DNA of 64,000 nt from Paraferrimonas sedimenticola (lineage in GTDB: Bacteria > Pseudomonadota > Gammaproteobacteria > Enterobacterales > Shewanellaceae). Both the position numbers and the translations under genes were made by a program. The DNA is taken from contig NZ_NRIR01000007.1 of the NCBI RefSeq assembly GCF_002282855.1, positions 1 to 64,000 on the forward strand, written 5' to 3'. Below are positions 60,566 to 64,000 of this stretch, piece after piece; the first letter of the stretch is position 1; every line of letters begins with the position of its first letter. The notes under the pieces are model-generated. The model searched no databases and was not told the DNA's origin. It saw only the letters and a program-made list of their open reading frames with translations.

Positions 60566-60598
60566 TTCAAATCTGGTTCAGGCAGGTTGCGCTATTCT
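60566..60598 (+). promoter_or_regulatory. TTCA direct-repeat promoter of the second acidic-repeat gene
   Basis: GGTTCA twice: TTCA at 60566-60569 and 60577-60580, 11 bp apart, then a -10 TATTCT at 60593-60598 starting 16 bp after the second box. The start site would fall near 60605, about 29 nt before the ATG. There is no usable -35, consistent with an activator-dependent promoter. Confidence 0.55.
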
Positions 60599-60633
60599 AA
60601 CTGCACATTTTTTAATCAGGTTGCAGGTGCAGA

Positions 60634-61071
60634 ATGAAATCTAAAGGTATTGCGCTGGCGCTAGCCGGCATGATGAGCTTCTCAAGCTACGCGTACGAAT
60701 GTAATGACCAACTTGGCCGCCTGATTGACGGCGGATTGGACGGTGCGATCAGTGGTGCTGTGATTGGAGGCGTAGTCGATGGCAAGCAAGGCGCGGCCAA
60801 AGGCGCTATGGCAGGAGCGGCTATTGGTGCTATCGACGGGCTGATTACCGGTGGCATTATCGAAGAGCACTGTCGCGATATGGCCTATCTCTATTATGAG
60901 CAAGGCTACCTAGATGACTACTTGGCCGAAGAGATCATCGAAGAGGAAATAATCGAAGAGTACGCCATGGAAGAAATGATCGAAGAGGAGCTACTTGAAG
61001 AAGCGATTATCGAAGAAGAGATCATGGAAGAAGCCCTCTACGAAGAAGCTTTGGCCGATGAGTGGTACTAA
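60634..61071 (+). CDS. exported glycine-zipper protein with Glu-rich repeat tail
   Basis: A 145-aa paralogue of the protein at 60047. Signal peptide to YA-YEC, then a Gly/Ala zipper (GAISGAVIGGVVDGKQGAA, GAMAGAAIGAIDGL) between conserved cysteines (YECNDQLG and EEHCRDMAY). The C-terminal 50 residues are extremely acidic, built from a roughly five-residue unit of two Glu and two or three hydrophobics (EEII, EEELL, EEAII, EEEIM, EEALY). The zipper half aligns closely with its paralogue but the tail repeat differs in period and has no Arg. GCAGG lies about 9 nt upstream of ATG. Function unknown. Confidence 0.85.
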   Translation: MKSKGIALALAGMMSFSSYAYECNDQLGRLIDGGLDGAISGAVIGGVVDGKQGAAKGAMAGAAIGAIDGLITGGIIEEHCRDMAYLYYEQGYLDDYLAEEIIEEEIIEEYAMEEMIEEELLEEAIIEEEIMEEALYEEALADEWY

Positions 61072-61091
61072 TTGACGCTCCACTCCTCAAT

Positions 61092-61117
61092 AGCCAAGCA
61101 CAATGCTTGGCTTTTTT
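61092..61117 (+). terminator. rho-independent terminator after the second acidic-repeat gene
   Basis: AGCCAAGCA-CAA-TGCTTGGCT followed by TTTTT. The gene is therefore monocistronic. Confidence 0.92.
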
Positions 61118-61225
61118 ACCTTTGGCGCTGATTAATTTAACAAGCAATTAAACACACCTATGCCCCTTCTAGCGTATAACTGATATCCTTAGTTTTAGCT
61201 AAACCATTCATTTAAGGGGAAGTCT

Positions 61226-62128
61226 ATGGCAATTGATAGTTTTGCCATCCGTGCCTTTCTAACAATTGCTGAGACCGGCTCGTTGTCAAAAGCCGCAGTC
61301 AAACTCGGTAGCTCGCACCCGACGTTAAGTCGCACCGTCGCAGCTATGGAGGACGAACTGGGCTACCACTTGTTCATGCGCGAGGGTGCCGGTAAGAGTC
61401 TGGTGTTATCCGAGCGAGGGCAAAAGCTGCTGACTCGCGCTCAGCTCACTGTGGATACCATTGATCAATTCAATGTGATTGCCAGTCAGCTGTTCGACGC
61501 CTCCATTCCCGAGGTGCTGAAGCTCGGCGTGCCAGATCTGATCAGCGAAGACCAAACCGCTGCCCTGATCAGTCGCACTTTTGAGCAATGGCCCAGCATT
61601 CGCATCGAGCTGTCCCAACCATCGATTTTCGAAGGGTACGGCTTGCTGCTTAACAAGAAGATCGACGGTTTGCTGGTGCTGCGCGAAGACGCCATGCTGC
61701 GCGGGATCAATATTAACAACGTGGGCAAAATCAATTTGAGCATGTACGCTCACCCTGAGCATCCGGTGGCCAATGCCGAGGGCTCGGTGACCTATGATTT
61801 TGCGCCCTACCACATGTTCTGGCCAAAAACCGGCGCATCGGACGCCAGTCGTTTGCAGTGGGAAACCTGGTCTTTGTCTACCAGTTACACCCAAAACTTC
61901 AAACAAGCAGCGGCCCTGGCGGCAAAAGGCCTAGGTGCTGCACCACTGCCAGCCTACATTGCCGAACCCTACATAAAACAGGGTTCGCTCAAGTTGATCC
62001 CCTACTCCACCGCCAACCAAGAAGTCCCTCAGTTTATCGAGTGGCTGACGCTGGAAACCTACCCTCACCAGTCCTTAATGGATTTTATCGTGATTGAATT
62101 ACAGAAGATTCTGGAACAAGAAGAGTAA
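61226..62128 (+). CDS. LysR family transcriptional regulator
   Basis: A 300-aa regulator with an N-terminal winged helix-turn-helix (FLTIAETGSLSKAAVKLGSS, TLSRTVAAMEDELGYHLF) and a C-terminal effector-binding domain. The effector and targets are unknown. AAGGGGA precedes the ATG. It is convergent with the RND pump gene, so control of that pump is possible but not shown. Confidence 0.92.
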   Translation: MAIDSFAIRAFLTIAETGSLSKAAVKLGSSHPTLSRTVAAMEDELGYHLFMREGAGKSLVLSERGQKLLTRAQLTVDTIDQFNVIASQLFDASIPEVLKLGVPDLISEDQTAALISRTFEQWPSIRIELSQPSIFEGYGLLLNKKIDGLLVLREDAMLRGININNVGKINLSMYAHPEHPVANAEGSVTYDFAPYHMFWPKTGASDASRLQWETWSLSTSYTQNFKQAAALAAKGLGAAPLPAYIAEPYIKQGSLKLIPYSTANQEVPQFIEWLTLETYPHQSLMDFIVIELQKILEQEE

Positions 62129-62149
62129 TCTAGTCCGATACCCATAAAA

Positions 62150-62175
62150 AAAGCCGGCTCTTTCAAGCCGGCTTT
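62150..62175. terminator. terminator between the convergent LysR and RND genes
   Basis: AAAGCCGGCT-CTTTCA-AGCCGGCTTT. The plus-strand side continues TTTCTTAT. On the minus strand the stem is followed by a run of T, so it fits both directions. Confidence 0.85.
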
Positions 62176-62219
62176 CTTATGCGGCGCTTCGACACGGGAG
62201 GCGAAGCGCGATGCTCGGT

Positions 62220-64000
62220 TTATGCAGCCGCATTGGCCGTTGCCAGGGCTACCGCTTCCTTAGCATTCTTCGAGAAACGCTCACGAAGACCTTGGAAGAA
62301 TACAAACGCCGCTGGTACTAGCAAACAACCTACGAAGGTCGCAGCACAAATACCACCAAACGCTGCCCAACCAATGGCTTGCTGTGCGCCTGCACCGGCA
62401 GAAGCTGCAATCATCAGCGGAATCTGACCAATAGCGAATGACAATGCGGTCATAAGAATCGCACGCAGACGCAGACGGGTTGCAGTAATGGCCGAATCGA
62501 CCAGACCCATACCGTCGGTTTCGCGCAGCTGCTTGGCAAATTCCACAATCAGAATCGAGTTACGTGCTGTCATACCAATCAGAAGTACCAATGCAATCTG
62601 AGTGTACAAGCTCACCGTGCCGCCGACTGCGAAACAGGCCAACAAAGTACCCAGTGCTGCGGTCGGTACTGGCAGTAGAATCGCCAGTGGAGTTAACCAT
62701 GACTCGTACTGAGCCACTAGCAGCAGGTATACGATGACCATGGCCGCAGCAAACGCAACCGCTGCAGCGTTACCGGCTTCTTTCTCTTGGCGAGACAAAC
62801 CAGACCACTCGTAGCTATAACCTTGCGGCAATTCAGCAGCTAGCTCTTCTAGCGCAGCAATCGCATCACCAGACGAGTACCCAGGTGCTGGAATACCGTT
62901 GATCAGTGCCGAACTGTTGATGTTGTATCGAACCAAAGTCGCTGGAGTGAATACGATCTCTGTATCGACCAAGTTACCTACACGCAGCATGTCACCCTTG
63001 TCGTTGCGAACAAACAAGCGGTCTAATGCGCGTTCGTCGTCGCGCTGCTCTGCCTTCGCTTGAACCATTACACGGAAGTTACGTCCGTCTAAGGTAAAGT
63101 CGTTCACATAGCTTCCGCCAAACTGAGCGTTCACCGTGTTAACCAGAGCGTCGATTTCAACGCCCTTCATGGCAGCGCGGTCTTCGTTGATGTCCAGTTT
63201 CATGTTTGGCGTAGCAACGCTGAAGGTTGAGAATGCTGCAGCAATTTCAGGACGCTCGTTGGCTTTTGCTAGGAAGTCATTCAGTGTGGCTTCCATTTCT
63301 GCAGGAGTACGGCCCATCTCGTCAAGCAACATGAATTCCACACCGTCAACGAAGCCAAGCTCAGGTACTGCAGGCAGACCAAACGCCATACCTAATCCTT
63401 CAGGCATCTCGTCGATAGCTTGCTGAATCTTCACGGTGAGCACGTCTTGGTGCAATTCAGGTCCACGCTCAGCCCAGTGCTTAAGCTTGGTAACCATCAA
63501 AGTCGAGTTAGACTGAGTCGATTCGTTCAACAGGTTGTAACCAGGAACCGCTACCACACTGGCAACGCCTTCCATCTGCATCACCTTTTCGGTCACAGTC
63601 GCAGTCGCCTGACGAGTACGCTCAAGCGAGGCACCTTCTGGCAGGTCGATCATGGTGAACACCACGCCTTGGTCTTCCGACGGGAATAACGCATCCGCCA
63701 GGTTGCCTTTAATACCCACGGTGCCCACTAGCAATACCGCTAGTAAACCGAAGGCCAACGCCAAACGCTTGGCAAGGAACGCAACGCCAACGCCAAAGCG
63801 TTCGGTGAAGCCTTCAAGCATTTTGTCAAAAGCTTGCAAGAATTTAGGCTTGTCTTCCATCTTCATCAACATAGCAGACAGCGCTGGAGTCAAGGTGACC
63901 GCAACCAAGGTAGAAATCAGTACCGCGATTACCAAGGTCTGACCGAATTGACCGTAGATAATACCTACCATACCGGCCATGGTCAGCGTCGGTGCGAATA
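62220..64000 (-). CDS. RND (HAE1) efflux pump inner-membrane subunit, partial
   Basis: C-terminal part, about 593 residues, of an AcrB-like proton-driven exporter; the frame is still open at the window edge. It covers TM5-6 (TLVAVTLTPALSAMLMKM), the second periplasmic half (SEDQGVVFTMIDLPEGASLERT, ALINGIPAPGYSSGDA) and TM7-12. In TM10 the lysine equivalent to AcrB Lys940 is Arg (GMTARNSILIVEFAK), while the later Arg (RLRLRAILMTALSF) is kept. The adaptor gene would lie upstream outside the window. Confidence 0.93.
   Translation of the reverse strand, partial: FAPTLTMAGMVGIIYGQFGQTLVIAVLISTLVAVTLTPALSAMLMKMEDKPKFLQAFDKMLEGFTERFGVGVAFLAKRLALAFGLLAVLLVGTVGIKGNLADALFPSEDQGVVFTMIDLPEGASLERTRQATATVTEKVMQMEGVASVVAVPGYNLLNESTQSNSTLMVTKLKHWAERGPELHQDVLTVKIQQAIDEMPEGLGMAFGLPAVPELGFVDGVEFMLLDEMGRTPAEMEATLNDFLAKANERPEIAAAFSTFSVATPNMKLDINEDRAAMKGVEIDALVNTVNAQFGGSYVNDFTLDGRNFRVMVQAKAEQRDDERALDRLFVRNDKGDMLRVGNLVDTEIVFTPATLVRYNINSSALINGIPAPGYSSGDAIAALEELAAELPQGYSYEWSGLSRQEKEAGNAAAVAFAAAMVIVYLLLVAQYESWLTPLAILLPVPTAALGTLLACFAVGGTVSLYTQIALVLLIGMTARNSILIVEFAKQLRETDGMGLVDSAITATRLRLRAILMTALSFAIGQIPLMIAASAGAGAQQAIGWAAFGGICAATFVGCLLVPAAFVFFQGLRERFSKNAKEAVALATANAAA

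Noticed and set aside
60046-61071. Acidic-repeat genes as a toxin-antitoxin or bacteriocin-immunity pair
   Set aside because: Each has its own promoter and terminator, both carry signal peptides, and they are paralogues rather than a toxin with an unrelated partner.

Overview
The window reads as chromosomal DNA of a marine gammaproteobacterium of the order Alteromonadales, close to Ferrimonas/Paraferrimonas or Shewanella. This is an inference from gene order. The orn | rsgA-psd-mscM, dsbD-cutA-fxsA-groES-groEL and fkpA-slyX-yheV-yheS-yheT-yheU-prkB-crp-argD-pabA blocks follow enterobacterial order. A lone nrfA next to narQ-narP and an argD-astA-astD-DUF1338 operon are Shewanella-like arrangements. 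Base composition looks even (about half G+C). No phage, insertion sequence or CRISPR array was seen.

Layout. 1-180: two identical tRNA-Gly(GCC) genes under a strong stable-RNA promoter. 288-8801: orn, rsgA, psd, an inserted DMT exporter gene, a large mechanosensitive channel gene, a glycerophosphodiesterase and a 2-hydroxyacid dehydrogenase. 8800-13400: an unannotated 57-codon gene, groEL/groES with a sigma-32 promoter, a MATE pump and fxsA. 13500-18000: cutA-dsbD, a DedA protein and a YjiH transporter. 18270-25240: a CPA2 antiporter, galK, a stand-alone LON-domain protein, a patatin, folE and the ABC-F gene ybiT. 25328-32768: a large TonB-dependent receptor, then nitrite respiration (nrfA) with the nitrate/nitrite two-component system narQP. 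32762-45756: yacL, fkpA, slyX, the LpoB lipoprotein pair, yheV, yheS, a GMC oxidoreductase with its Tat subunit, yheTU, prkB, two small membrane-associated genes, a Sel1-like protein and crp. 45835-50383: arginine succinyltransferase genes with a DUF1338 dioxygenase. 50705-59775: an esterase, a HDOD-like protein, pabA and three exported peptidases (S9 dipeptidyl peptidase, S10 carboxypeptidase, M3 Dcp). 60047-61071: two paralogous exported proteins of unknown function. 61226-64000: a LysR regulator and the C-terminal part of an RND pump.

The most unusual content is the pair at 60047-61071. Each protein has a signal peptide, a glycine-zipper segment flanked by two conserved cysteines, and a very acidic tail made of short tandem repeats (nine-residue units in one, about five-residue units in the other). 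Both genes, and the unannotated 57-codon exported-protein gene at 8956, carry the same promoter pattern: two TTCA boxes 11 bp apart, the second exactly 16 bp before a TAnTyT/TAGTTT -10 element. This suggests one OmpR-family response regulator controlling a small envelope regulon that I cannot match to a described system.

Functional links: NarQP with NrfA for nitrite ammonification; CRP with possible sites near nrfA; ArgD/AstA/AstD with the DUF1338 protein for arginine catabolism; and three exported peptidases next to the arginine catabolic operon, which fits growth on peptides and amino acids. All start choices and regulatory sites come from reading the sequence alone.
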